Shown piece after piece: positions 43,925 through 53,359 of a DNA stretch of 64,000 nt. Position numbers and translations under genes: made by a program. Positions within the stretch are counted from its first letter, which is position 1. Each line of letters starts with the position of its first letter. The notes beneath the pieces were generated by a model. That model searched no databases, was not told the origin of the DNA, and saw nothing but the letters and a program-made list of their open reading frames with translations. Source of the stretch: UBA2589 sp038120095 (lineage in GTDB: Bacteria > Gemmatimonadota > Gemmatimonadetes > Longimicrobiales > Gaopeijiaceae); contig JAYOKZ010000001.1 in assembly GCA_038120095.1 (NCBI GenBank), forward strand, positions 193,313-257,312, read 5' to 3'.

Positions 43925-44974
43925 ATGTCGACCAAGCCACCGCCGACCCGACACGCTTCCCCCCTCGGGCACATCGTGCTGTTCGGACTCGTCATGGTCG
44001 GCGCCCTCCCGCCCGGGTCGGACGCGCAGGCGATCCGGGGCGGCAAGCCCGAGACGCAGGAGATCCCGGGCACATCCGTGTCCTTCGACATCGTTCTGCT
44101 GCCCGGCGGTTCGTTCGCCTTGGGCAGTCCGACGGGAGAGCCGGGGCGTGACGACGACGAAGGCCCCCAGCGTGCTCTGACGGTCGAAGCCTTCTGGATG
44201 AGCACCACGGAAGTCACCCATGAGGTGTTTTCCGCTTTCCGGGACCGACGCCTGGACGACAACGTCAGGGCCGATCCTGCCCTCCCCTTCGATGCCGACG
44301 CGATCTCGCGTCCGAGCCCTCCCTATGAGGATCCGGCCCATGGAATGGGTGGCACCGGCAGGCCAGCGACCGGCATGACCCGGACCGCTGCCCTGCATTT
44401 CGCTCGATGGCTCTCCGAGAAGACAGGCCGACTGTACCGTCTCCCGACGGAGATCGAGTGGGAATATGCATGCCGGGCCGGGCACGACGACGCCTTCGGC
44501 CTCGGTGCGATGTCGGCGAACGAGACGGAGGCGATCCAAACCGCTATGTCGGACCGAGCGTGGTTCGGCCCGAACAGCGACGGATCACTTCGGGACGTGG
44601 GGACGAAGACTCCAAACGCGTGGGGCGTCCACGACCTGCAGGGAAATGCCGCCGAGTGGACCCTCCACCCCTACGAGGCGAGCCTCTACGCCTCCCTCTC
44701 GGACACGTCCATATCGGAGCGGGAGCCGAGCACCTCCGTCCGCGGTCGGGGGGTCGTCCGGGGTGGCGCGTTCGATGACGACTTGCATCAGCTGCGTTGT
44801 GCCGACCGATTCGAGGAGACCCCGGCGTGGAAACGCAGGGATCCACAGGTACCGAAGAGTCGGTGGTGGAACACGGATTCGCCGCACGTCGGCATACGCC
44901 TCGTGAGTCCCGAGGGCGAATGGTCGACGGCTGACATCACGGCGTACTGGGACGAGATCCTCGGCGCGAACTGA
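43925..44974 (+). CDS. exported FGE/SUMF1-fold protein, probably not a formylglycine generator
   Basis: 349 residues with a signal-like N-terminus (IVLFGLVMVGALPPGSDAQ). FGE-sulfatase superfamily: LPGGSFALGSP, MSTTEVTHEVFSAF, YRLPTEIEWEYACRAG, AWGVHDLQGNAAEWT and GRGVVRGGAFDDD, ending HVGIRLV. Aerobic FGEs hold copper with two Cys in the region after RGGS; here the stretch reads RGGAFDDDLHQLRCADRF, so the pair appears absent. With an export signal it would also meet already folded sulfatases. A ligand-binding or structural role is more likely. It is divergent from the two sulfatase genes. Confidence 0.83.
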   Translation: MSTKPPPTRHASPLGHIVLFGLVMVGALPPGSDAQAIRGGKPETQEIPGTSVSFDIVLLPGGSFALGSPTGEPGRDDDEGPQRALTVEAFWMSTTEVTHEVFSAFRDRRLDDNVRADPALPFDADAISRPSPPYEDPAHGMGGTGRPATGMTRTAALHFARWLSEKTGRLYRLPTEIEWEYACRAGHDDAFGLGAMSANETEAIQTAMSDRAWFGPNSDGSLRDVGTKTPNAWGVHDLQGNAAEWTLHPYEASLYASLSDTSISEREPSTSVRGRGVVRGGAFDDDLHQLRCADRFEETPAWKRRDPQVPKSRWWNTDSPHVGIRLVSPEGEWSTADITAYWDEILGAN

Positions 44975-45010
44975 AACTACGAACTACCCGAATCGATCGC
45001 TGGAGAAAGC

Positions 45011-46312
45011 ATGGACCGACGAGACTTCGTTCGAACCACGACTGCCACTCTCGGAGGGCTCTCGTTTGTCGGGCAGCCCCGATTCGCGCGGGCACAGCCA
45101 TCGGGCATGGACCCGATACGCGTCGGACTCATCGGCTGCGGTGGGCGCGGGACGGGCGCGGCCGTGCAGGCGCTGAGTACGGACCAGGACGTACAGCTCG
45201 TCGCGATGGGTGATGCGTTCGCGGACAACGTGGAGAATAGCTACCAGGCGCTGACGAACTTCGAGGATCTGGACCTCACTCCGCGCATCAATGTGCCGCC
45301 CGAGCGCCGGTATTCGGGCTTCGACGCCTTCGAGCAGGTGATCCCGCACGCCGACGTGATCATTCTCGCCACACCACCGGGTTTTCGACCGATCCACTTC
45401 GAGGCTGCCGTCAACGCGGGCAAACACGTGTTCATGGAGAAGCCCGTCGCAACGGATTCCCCGGGCGTACGACGCGTGCTGGAGAGTGCCGCAAAAGCCA
45501 GGGCAGACGGCCTCAACGTCGTGGTCGGACTGCAGCGCCATTACCAGACCATCTACAAGGAATGGGTCGACCGGATGCACGCCGGCATGATCGGCGACAT
45601 CACACTGGGCCGAGTCTACTGGAACAGCGGCGGGGTGTGGGTGAGGGAACGGCAGCCGGGCCAGACGGAGATGGAGTACCAGATGCGCAACTGGTATTAC
45701 TTCAACTGGCTGTGCGGTGACCACATTGTCGAGCAGCACATTCACAACATCGACGTCGCCAACTGGGTCCTCGGCGGCCCCCCGGCGAGGGCGCAGGGAC
45801 AGGGCGGGCGTGAAGTCCGGGATGGGCTCGAGCATGGTGAGATCTTCGACCACCATTTCGTCGAGTTCACGTACGATTCGGGCGCCACGGTGCTCAGTCA
45901 GTGCCGGCACATGCCCGACTGCATGAACCGGGTGTCGGAGGCGTTCACCGGTTCGAACGGGAGTGCACCCGAGCCCGGCCGCATCGTCTCGGCGTCCGGA
46001 CACACGCTCTTCGAGCACGACGACGCCGAAGACGCCAACCCCTATCAGGTCGAACACGACGAGTTGTTCGCGGCCGTGGCGGCCGGTCGCTTCCAGTACA
46101 CCGACGGAGAAAACGGTGCGATCGCGACGATGACATCGATCCTCGGTCGCATGGCGACGTACTCGGGTCGCGTCGTGGAGTGGGACGAAGCGATGGCCTC
46201 CGACCTCAGTCTGATGCCGGAGCGATACGCGTGGGACGCGCCTCCCCCGGTCCTCCCGGATTCAGAGGGACGCTACGCCATCCCCGTGCCGGGGCACACT
46301 CGAGTTCTTTGA
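45011..46312 (+). CDS. Tat-exported Gfo/Idh/MocA family oxidoreductase
   Basis: 433 residues. MDRRDFVRTTTATLGGLSFV is a twin-arginine signal right at the start codon, with GGAG upstream. The Rossmann domain has RVGLIGCGGRGTGAA, then HVFMEKPVATD with the EKP motif that places the nicotinamide cofactor, and HNIDVANWVLGG with the catalytic-type Asp/His helix. The family oxidises or reduces sugars and inositols. Export of a folded, NAD(P)-loaded member through Tat is seen in glycan-degrading bacteria and needs a tightly held cofactor. It starts a plus-strand run with ApbE and a Tat-exported TIM-barrel protein. Confidence 0.9.
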   Translation: MDRRDFVRTTTATLGGLSFVGQPRFARAQPSGMDPIRVGLIGCGGRGTGAAVQALSTDQDVQLVAMGDAFADNVENSYQALTNFEDLDLTPRINVPPERRYSGFDAFEQVIPHADVIILATPPGFRPIHFEAAVNAGKHVFMEKPVATDSPGVRRVLESAAKARADGLNVVVGLQRHYQTIYKEWVDRMHAGMIGDITLGRVYWNSGGVWVRERQPGQTEMEYQMRNWYYFNWLCGDHIVEQHIHNIDVANWVLGGPPARAQGQGGREVRDGLEHGEIFDHHFVEFTYDSGATVLSQCRHMPDCMNRVSEAFTGSNGSAPEPGRIVSASGHTLFEHDDAEDANPYQVEHDELFAAVAAGRFQYTDGENGAIATMTSILGRMATYSGRVVEWDEAMASDLSLMPERYAWDAPPPVLPDSEGRYAIPVPGHTRVL

Positions 46313-46343
46313 GCGTTCCTCACTCCGGGGCTCTCACGGCCCC

Positions 46344-47363
46344 ATGAGGTTCGGACGGGGACTCGTCATGATCCCCGGCGCACTCCTGTGCATGGGGAGC
46401 GCGCCGTGCGTGGCACAGGAATTGTCCGCGCAAGAGCGCTACGCCTTCGAATCGGTTCACATGGGAACGACCTTCCGGATCATCGCCTACGCAGATGCGG
46501 AGGATCGCGCCCGCGCGGCCGCCAACGAGGCCTTTTCCCATGCGGCGCGGCTCGACTCCCTCTTCTCCGATTATCGTCCGGACAGCGAAGTCAGCCGGCT
46601 CGTGACCCGTTCGGAGTCGAACGGCTGCGCGGTCATCTCTCCAGAGTTGTGGGCGCTGCTTCTCGAGGCCCAGGGCTGGTCCGAGCGAACCGGTGGCCTC
46701 TTCGACGTCACCGTCGGGCCCATGAGCCGACTTTGGCGCTGGTCCTCTCGCCGAGGCCAGCTTCCCCCGCCCGAGCGACTTCATGCAGCGCGCGGCGCTG
46801 TCGGCCATGACGGCCTGACCGTCGATCCGGTCGAGCCCTGCGCAGCGTTCGAACGGTCCGGAATGGCCCTCGATCTCGGCGGTATCGCGAAAGGCTTCGC
46901 TGCCGACGCCATGCTCGGCATCCTGACCCGGCACGGTATCAGCGCGGCGCTCGTGGACGCCGGCGGAGACATCGTCACCAGCGCGGCGCCTCCGTCCTCT
47001 CCGGGGTGGCTCGTGACTCTTCCGGGGGGAGACTCGCTCCGGATCGCCAACGCTGCCGTCGCCACATCCGGAGACATCGAGCGGCACGTGACCGTGGATG
47101 GTGTCCGGTACGCGCACATCGTCGATCCGCGAACCGGGCTCGGGGTGATCGACGCACCTACCGTCACAGTCGTCGCGCCTCTCGCGACCGCCGCCGACGT
47201 GCTGGCGTCCGTCCTGACGATCATGAGTCCCTCCGATGGGAGGCGGCTCGTCGACCGAATCAGCGGCGTCTGGGCCCGATCTCGTGGCAATCCCGAGTGG
47301 ACGGCCGGCTCCCTTCCCATGCAGACTGGGGCAGACCAGGCGGGGTCGCCCCCTCACCGATGA
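46344..47363 (+). CDS. apbE: ApbE family FAD:protein FMN transferase
   Basis: 339 residues with a signal peptide (VMIPGALLCMGSAPCVAQ). ApbE attaches FMN covalently to Thr in target flavoproteins on the outer face of the membrane. Motifs: HMGTTFRIIAYA, SLFSDYRPDSEVSRL, TGGLFDVTVGPMSRLW, MALDLGGIAKGFAADAM, ALVDAGGDI, then AVATSGDIERH and HIVDPRTG, with the metal site in the later TAADVLASVL segment. No Rnf or Nqr target gene is present. It lies 31 bp after the Gfo/Idh/MocA gene and 10 bp before the TIM-barrel gene, so it belongs to that unit. Confidence 0.92.
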   Translation: MRFGRGLVMIPGALLCMGSAPCVAQELSAQERYAFESVHMGTTFRIIAYADAEDRARAAANEAFSHAARLDSLFSDYRPDSEVSRLVTRSESNGCAVISPELWALLLEAQGWSERTGGLFDVTVGPMSRLWRWSSRRGQLPPPERLHAARGAVGHDGLTVDPVEPCAAFERSGMALDLGGIAKGFAADAMLGILTRHGISAALVDAGGDIVTSAAPPSSPGWLVTLPGGDSLRIANAAVATSGDIERHVTVDGVRYAHIVDPRTGLGVIDAPTVTVVAPLATAADVLASVLTIMSPSDGRRLVDRISGVWARSRGNPEWTAGSLPMQTGADQAGSPPHR

Positions 47364-47373
47364 GCCACCTTCC

Positions 47374-48318
47374 ATGAAGCGACGAAACTTCCTCGCCACG
47401 GCAGCAGCCGGAGCCGGCGGCGCCTTCCTCTCCGAGAGTATCCTGCGACCCCACGTCGCGCTCGGTCGTGAAACCGCACATTCCCCGGCGGCCGCCGAGC
47501 CGTTCCGGTGTGACTTCGCGCCGCACTTCGGAATGTTCAACAACAGCGCCGGCGACGACCTCGTGTCACAGCTGCACTTCATGGCCGATCAGGGCTTCCG
47601 ATCGCTCGAGGACAACGGCATGAAGGGCCGTTCCGTGGCAGAACAGGAGCGAATCGCTACGGAAATGGGTCGGCTCGGGATGCGCATGGGAGTCTTTGTG
47701 GCGCACACGATCCACTGGCGCGAACCGAACCTCGCCAGTGGCGATCCCGACAAGCGGGAAGAGTTTCTCACGGAGATCCGGGAATCGGTCGAGGTGGCGC
47801 GCCGGGTCAACGCCACGTGGATGACCGTCGTCCCCGGACATGTCGACCTGCGTCTGCACCTCGATTATCAGACGGCGAACGTGGTCGAAAGTCTGCGCCA
47901 GGCGTCCGCGATCCTGGAACCGCACGGGTTGGTCATGGTGCTCGAGCCACTGAATCCGCGCGACCACCCGGGTCTCTTCCTCACGGAAATACCGCAGGCC
48001 TATCAGATCTGCCGTGCCGTGGACAGCCCGGCCTGCAAGATCCTCGACGACCTCTACCACCAGCAGATCACCGAGGGGAACCTCATCCCGAACCTCGATG
48101 CGGCTTGGGACGAGATCGCGTACTTCCAGATCGGCGACAATCCCGGACGCAGGGAGCCGACCACGGGAGAGATCAACTATGGGAACGTCTTCCAGCACAT
48201 CTGGGACCGCGGCTTCCGGGGCATTCTGGGGATGGAGCACGGGAACGCGCACCCGGGTGCAGAGGGCGAGCGCGCGGTGATCGACGCCTATCGCAGCGTC
48301 GATGCGATGAGTGGATGA
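47374..48318 (+). CDS. Tat-exported sugar isomerase/epimerase-like TIM-barrel protein (hydroxypyruvate isomerase family)
   Basis: 314 residues. MKRRNFLATAAAGAGGAFLS is a Tat signal. The mature part is an AP-endonuclease-2-type TIM barrel: FAPHFGMF, GFRSLEDNGM, VPGHVDLRLHLDYQ, LVMVLEPLN with the metal Glu, ILDDLYHQQITEG (Asp/His ligands), FQIGDNPGRREP and GILGMEHGN. The set DDLYHQQ and DNPGR-EP is typical of hydroxypyruvate isomerase-like members. It probably isomerises a keto sugar or keto acid in the periplasm, working with the exported oxidoreductase upstream. Confidence 0.88.
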   Translation: MKRRNFLATAAAGAGGAFLSESILRPHVALGRETAHSPAAAEPFRCDFAPHFGMFNNSAGDDLVSQLHFMADQGFRSLEDNGMKGRSVAEQERIATEMGRLGMRMGVFVAHTIHWREPNLASGDPDKREEFLTEIRESVEVARRVNATWMTVVPGHVDLRLHLDYQTANVVESLRQASAILEPHGLVMVLEPLNPRDHPGLFLTEIPQAYQICRAVDSPACKILDDLYHQQITEGNLIPNLDAAWDEIAYFQIGDNPGRREPTTGEINYGNVFQHIWDRGFRGILGMEHGNAHPGAEGERAVIDAYRSVDAMSG

Positions 48319-48360
48319 TGCCTGACCGACCCTGATCGTCGCGGACGGACCGGCTGGATC

Positions 48361-49257
48361 TCAGTAGTGCCAGGGGAATCGCGAGAAGTCCTTGTCCCTC
48401 TTCTCGACGAACGCATCGCGACCCTCCCGAGCTTCCTCGGTTCCGTAGGCCAGGCGTGTCGCTTCGCCGGCAAACATCTGCTGACCGACGAGGCCATCAT
48501 CGATCAGATTGAAGCCGTATTTGAGCATCCGCATCGCAGTCGGGCTCTTTTCGTTGATCGTCCGCGCCCAGCTCAGCGCGGTCGCTTCGAGTTCCGCATG
48601 CGGAATCGAGGCGTTCACCATCCCCATCGCGAGCGCCTCGTCAGCCGAGTAGTCGAACCCGAGGAAGAAAATCTCCCGAGCACGCTTCTGGCCAACCATC
48701 CTGGCGAGGTAGGCCGAGCCATACCCGCTGTCGAAACTGGCGACGTCCGGGTCCGTCTGCTTGAAGCGGGCGTGCTCCCGGCTGGCCAGCGTCAAGTCGC
48801 AGACGACGTGCAGGCTGTGCCCTCCACCCGCCGCCCAGCCCGGAACCACCGCGATGACGACCTTCGGCATGAAGCGGATGAGACGCTGAACCTCGAGGAT
48901 GTGCAGCCGTCCCAGCCGGGCTGGATCGACCTCGCCCTCTCCGGCCTCGTACTTGTAACCGTCCGCACCACGAATCCGCTGGTCACCCCCGGAGGAGAAG
49001 GCCCAGCCACCATCCTTCGGTGACGGTCCGTTCCCTGTCAGGAGCACGCAGCCCACGCTCGACGACGTCCTCGCGTGCTCCAGCGTTCGGTACAACTCAT
49101 CGACCGTCCGGGGCCGGAAGGCGTTTCGGCAGTCGGCCCGATCGAATGCGATCCGGACGGTCTTCTCATCCTGCGAGCGGTGGTACGTGATGTCGGTCAG
49201 GTCCTGAAAGCCGGGGACCTCGCGCCACTCAGACGCGTCGAAGATCTCGGATACCAT
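48361..49257 (-). CDS. menB: 1,4-dihydroxy-2-naphthoyl-CoA synthase
   Basis: 298 residues from ATG 49257. MenB closes the second ring in menaquinone biosynthesis, converting o-succinylbenzoyl-CoA to DHNA-CoA. Crotonase fold with MenB-specific signatures: FDRADCRNAFRPRTVDEL near the N-terminus, FSSGGDQRIRG for the oxyanion region, VPGWAAGGGHSLHVVCDLT, DVASFDSGYGSAYLARMVG, REIFFLGFDYSADEALAMGM, and the C-terminal RDKDFSRFPWHY tail. No other men genes are nearby. Its presence supports menaquinone as the electron acceptor for the SDH in this window. Confidence 0.95.
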   Translation of the reverse strand: MVSEIFDASEWREVPGFQDLTDITYHRSQDEKTVRIAFDRADCRNAFRPRTVDELYRTLEHARTSSSVGCVLLTGNGPSPKDGGWAFSSGGDQRIRGADGYKYEAGEGEVDPARLGRLHILEVQRLIRFMPKVVIAVVPGWAAGGGHSLHVVCDLTLASREHARFKQTDPDVASFDSGYGSAYLARMVGQKRAREIFFLGFDYSADEALAMGMVNASIPHAELEATALSWARTINEKSPTAMRMLKYGFNLIDDGLVGQQMFAGEATRLAYGTEEAREGRDAFVEKRDKDFSRFPWHY

Positions 49258-49482
49258 GGAATCGGGAGGGTTTCGTGGGTGGAGGCGCACATCCCCCGGG
49301 TCCAGGCTCGTCCGGGCCGACGCCACAAGCTGCCGGCAGGACGCTAGGCCCGGGGGGTACGTGTCACAAGCCGTACCCACGAGTCCCGAAGATGCCCCGG
49401 TCGGAGCCGTCCCGGGCGAGCGAGCCGATCGGTCGATCGACGACGACCATCCCGTCGGGGCAGGAATCAGAATCGATCGTGA

Positions 49483-51742
49483 TCAGCTGCGGAGCAGAAT
49501 GCGTGCATCGACCGGAACCGCGTCCGAATCGTAGACGAAGATCGGATTCATCTCCACTTCGACGACGTCAGGGTGCGCCTCGAGGACGCAGGCCACGGCC
49601 CGGGACGCCCGAACCAGAGCCGCGCGCTCGACCTCGGGCAGCCCCCGCCCTGCGGACAGAATCGCCGCAATCCGCAGGTCCGCGTACATCTCCTCCAGGA
49701 CGTGGTCCGAGACCGGAAGCACGCGGTGGGCAACATCCCCGATGGCCTCGACCCAGATACCTCCGGCGCCGACGGTAAGGACCGGACCCAGCTCCGGGTC
49801 GCGCGTACCTCCGACGAGCAATTCCGCACGCGGTGAGGGCAGCATTGAGGAGACCATGGCACGAAGCGGTTCGTCCGCAGCCCCATGAAGGGCTCGCCAG
49901 GCCGACACCTGCGCTGCGAGTTGCTCGAATGCCGCGCCGGCATCCGCGCTCTCGACGTGCAGCAGCACCCCCCCTGCGTCCGACTTATGAACGATCGTGT
50001 GCGAGATCAGTTTGAGCACGAGCGGCCCCTCGAGCTCCCGAGCCGCCTGCCGTGCCTGCTCCGCGGACCAAGCCTCCCGGTGCGGCGCGAAGGTCAGCCC
50101 GTACGCCTCAAGCACCTGCCGAGCCTCGACCTCGTCGAGCACCGTTCGTCCTTCCCTGCGAGCCCGGGCGATGACCTCGGCCGCGCCCGGGTCCGGGACT
50201 CCGNNNNNNNNNNTCCGACGGCGACCGCATTCGGGTCCCAGATCTCGGACTCGAGCACCTGCGCCCGGCGCTGCAGTTCGATGGCGCATCGTGTCGCAAC
50301 GTCCAGAGACGCGACCACGGGAACGCCGGACTGGCCGAGCACCGCGAGCGGCTCCGTCCGATGCGCCGCATACATCGTGTGGACGATGAGCCCCACGTTT
50401 GCAGAGGATGCGAGCGCGGCCATCGCCCGGGCAGCGGCCGTTTCGGCTTCGACCAGGGTCTCGGAGAACCGGACACCGTATCCTCCGAACAGGCCGACGA
50501 CGAGAACGATCCCGACCCCCGGATCGTCCAGGAGAATCTCGATCGCCCTCGCGAAAGCCATCGGGTCGGCGTCGGAGGCTCCAGCGAGATCGACCGGATT
50601 CGCGGTCGCCGCAGCCGGTCCGAGCAAGGTCGCAAGTCGAATGCGGGTCTCGTCCGACAGGCGCGCGGCTCGTGCCCCCGCCTCGGCCAGCTGATCCGCA
50701 ACGAGCGCTCCGTGTCCTCCTCCGTCAGACAGAATCGCGATACCGGAGCCCGTGCTGCCCGTGGGCTGATGGCCCAGAGTCTCTGCAACGTGAAGCAACT
50801 CGTCCGTCCGCGTAACCTCCACGACGCCCGCCTGCTTCAGCGCCGCCGCCATACGATCATACGGCCCCGCAATGGATCCCGTATGCGACCGCGCCGCCGC
50901 GGACCCCTCGTCCGTCCTGCCGCTCTTGATCACGACCACGGGCTTCGAACGGCCCACCCGAGCGGCCGTCGCCAACCATCCGCGCGCATCCGGAACCGCC
51001 TCGAGGTATGCGATCACCGCGCATGTCGCCGCGTGCGTCTCCAGGTAATCGAGCGCCTCGGCCGATCCGACATCGACCTGGTTCCCGACCCCCAGGTATA
51101 TCGAGACTCCCTCCCACGACCGCTCGGTCACCTCGGTCATCAGCGCGAGTGCGACGTTACCCGACTGCAGCAGGAGGGCGAGCCCACCGGCTCGAACACC
51201 TCGGGCGCCCACCACATTCAGCCCCGAGGCCATGTTGAGGAGGCCCGACGTGTTCGGCCCGATGATGCGCACGCCTGCCTCGGATCCGGCGCGAGCCAGA
51301 TCCGCTTCCAGCGCTGCCCCTGCATCACCGGACTCGCCAAACCCGACGGCGAGCACGAGGGCTCCGCCCACGCCGCGCAATCCACACGCACGAACCAGCT
51401 CAGGCGCACTCGCAGCAGGCGTACACAGGACCGCGAGGTCGACTCCATGAGGAAGGGCCTCGATCGACTCGAGGACCTCGAAGTCGGCGATATACCCTCC
51501 TCGCGGATTCACCGGATAGACGTCACCCGCATAGCCGGACCCGCGCAGCGCGAGGAGAATCTGGTGGCCCCGTTTCCGTGGATCGGTGCTCGCCCCCACG
51601 ACGGCGNNNNNNNNNNCCCGGGTGGGGGGGGGGGGGGCCGGTGTTGTTTGTGGGGGGGGCCGTGCGGTGGGGGTGCGGGGCCCCCCCCCCCGGTGGGGTG
51701 GTGGCGCGGGGCCCCCCCCCCCCCCGACAGCGTGTCTGTCAC
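49483..51742 (-). CDS. NDP-forming acetate/acyl-CoA synthetase, alpha-beta fusion; broken by two assembly gaps
   Basis: One gene split by 10-N gaps at 50204-50213 and 51607-51616. Clean coding resumes at AVVGASTDPRKRGHQILLAL, the CoA-binding Rossmann domain. The ligase domain has the phospho-His motif SHTGSIAGPYDRM and LSDGGGHGALVADQL. After the second gap comes the ATP-grasp beta part (LEAYGL, LKLISHTIVHKSDAGGVLLH, VGAGGIWVEAIGD, EMNPIFVYD). It interconverts an acyl-CoA plus ADP and phosphate with acid plus ATP. Bases 51617-51726 are homopolymer artefact, so about 15-40 N-terminal residues are unreadable. GTG 51742 (VTDTLS, 9 bp after the hydratase stop) is my best guess for the start. Confidence 0.8.
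51617..51726. other. poly-G/poly-C sequencing or assembly artefact next to an N gap
   Basis: About 110 bases made almost only of G then C runs (14, 8 and up to 14 identical bases) with GTT-type islands. It starts exactly at the edge of the 10-N gap and lies inside the start of the acyl-CoA synthetase gene, destroying its frame. No nearby DNA has this composition. This is what low-quality two-colour Illumina reads or gap-closing produce, not biology. Confidence 0.85.
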
Positions 51743-51751
51743 AGGATGCCG

Positions 51752-52534
51752 CTACGCTCCCCGGTACTCGGGCTCTCGCCCCTCGTGAAAAGCCGCAATG
51801 CCCTCGGCCCAGTCTGACGATCCGAATATTCGATCCAGCGCCTCCCGCTCCGCTTCCATGACCTCGGCCCGTGAACGGTGCGCAGCCGGCCCGATCAGAC
51901 GCTTGGCCGCCGAGAGCGAGAGAGGAGCGAGTGCGGCGAGTCGCTCTGCCCACTCGACGGCGAGCGGGAGCACCCGCTCTGCAGGAGCGGCCCGGTTCGC
52001 GATCCCCCAGCGGACGGCATCCTCCCCCGAGAAGAAGGAGCCGAAGTAGATCAGCTCACGCGCTTTCAGAACTCCGACCCGCTCCGCGAGCGTGTACGCG
52101 GCCCCGCCCCCGATGAAGGTGGCCAGGGCCACCTCCGGAAGACGCAGCTTCGCATCCTCCGCGACGATCAGGAAATCGGCGGAGAGCGCGAGTTCGAGAC
52201 CACCCCCGATCGCATGACCATTCACTGCGGCCACGACCGGCGTCGACATCGATTGCAGCAGGGCATTCACCCGCTGCGCCGCATCGATATACCGGGCGCG
52301 CTCATCCGCGTCCGGCGGACCGTCAGCGTGCGCCTTGAGGTCCGCACCGGCGCAGAAGGCTCGGCCCGCGCCTGTCATCACGACGCAGCGGACCTCCGAA
52401 TCCGCATCGGCTTCCTCGAGCAGCCCGATCAGGGCCTCGTAGAGTGGAAGGCTGACCGCATTCAGACGTTCGGGCCGATGGAGCGTCAGCGTGACGACAC
52501 GCCCCGATCGCGCGCGAAGCACGACATCCGTCAT
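51752..52534 (-). CDS. enoyl-CoA hydratase/isomerase family protein
   Basis: 260 residues from ATG 52534, the standard crotonase length; earlier in-frame starts at 52615 or 52684 would add a tail with no homologous look. Motifs: LTLHRPERLNAVS, GAGRAFCAGADLKAH (oxyanion hole), AAVNGHAIGGGLELALSADF, and KLRLPEVALATFIGGGAAYT. The second catalytic Glu of hydratases is placed in LPEVAL. It likely hydrates enoyl-CoA esters. Next to an acyl-CoA synthetase, it fits a short acyl-CoA degradation unit. Divergent from the SnoaL-like gene. Confidence 0.9.
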   Translation of the reverse strand: MTDVVLRARSGRVVTLTLHRPERLNAVSLPLYEALIGLLEEADADSEVRCVVMTGAGRAFCAGADLKAHADGPPDADERARYIDAAQRVNALLQSMSTPVVAAVNGHAIGGGLELALSADFLIVAEDAKLRLPEVALATFIGGGAAYTLAERVGVLKARELIYFGSFFSGEDAVRWGIANRAAPAERVLPLAVEWAERLAALAPLSLSAAKRLIGPAAHRSRAEVMEAEREALDRIFGSSDWAEGIAAFHEGREPEYRGA

Positions 52535-52713
52535 CCGTTGGCCTCGACTTGCATCAAACGCTGTGCCTCGCGGTGTGTGTCCGGTCGGATCGCGTAAGAG
52601 TACCGGGTCCGACATACTGCGGATAGACAGCTTCGTCGGTGGCCGATCCGGTGGCCGGGACCCTATTCTGCCGGACTCACTCACGGACCGTCACCTTCTC
52701 AGGAGCAGACCCC

Positions 52714-53202
52714 ATGAGAGCTCTCCTGCGCGCATTCCTCGTCGCCGCCGGGGCTCTTCTCGTGCTCGGCCATTCCTCTGCTCTGTCCGCTCAGGTCATC
52801 GCAGAACTCGACGCGTTCTGGGCACACGTGTCTCGCACGGTCGAGTCCGGAGACTTCGACGGATACGCCGCGACCTACCACCCGGACGCCGTCGTCATCT
52901 TCGGCGACGCCTCCCAGTCGATATCCGACGCGCTCGCCGCGTGGGAGGCAGGGTTCGACGACACGCGCACCGGGCTGCTCGAGGCGTCGGTGGATTTCCG
53001 GTTCTCCGAGCGTCGAAACGATGCCCGGACCGCCCACGAAACAGGCATCTTCCGATATGCAGCCTTCTCGCCCTCGGATGACGGGTCGGTCCAGTACGTC
53101 CACTTCGAGGCGCTCCTGGTCAAGAAGGAGCGCTGGATGATGATGATGGAATTCCAGCGCGGCGCCGCCTCGGAAGCGGAGTGGGCAGCGCTGGCTCGCT
53201 GA
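52714..53202 (+). CDS. secreted SnoaL/DUF4440-like (NTF2-fold) protein
   Basis: 162 residues from ATG 52714 with AGGAG seven bases upstream, and a signal peptide ending ALSAQ. The mature domain has the pattern of NTF2-like proteins: IAELDAFWAHVSRTVESGDF, GYAATYHPDAVVIFGD and the long strand WMMMMEFQRG. Members can be isomerases, cyclases or plain binding proteins; no catalytic residue is clear. A TATTCT hexamer at 52666-52671 could be the -10 box. Confidence 0.8.
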   Translation: MRALLRAFLVAAGALLVLGHSSALSAQVIAELDAFWAHVSRTVESGDFDGYAATYHPDAVVIFGDASQSISDALAAWEAGFDDTRTGLLEASVDFRFSERRNDARTAHETGIFRYAAFSPSDDGSVQYVHFEALLVKKERWMMMMEFQRGAASEAEWAALAR

Positions 53203-53359
53203 AGGGACAGAGGTGTCGCCCCGGCAATCCAGGTGGACCTTCACGGCGTAGGAGCTCCCGACATGCTTCGCTCATCCTCGGGCCCCGGCGCTGATTGACG
53301 ACCCGCTCGCCACCATCCACTCTCATCGGATGCTTCACCCATTCAGCCTCGGAGCACCC

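Noticed and set aside
43925..44974. Functional formylglycine-generating enzyme for the neighbouring sulfatases
   Set aside because: The copper-binding Cys pair is not visible after RGGAF, and the protein has an export signal.
51617..51726. G-quadruplex-forming regulatory element
   Set aside because: The G and C runs start at an N gap and interrupt a conserved coding sequence, so artefact is the simpler explanation.
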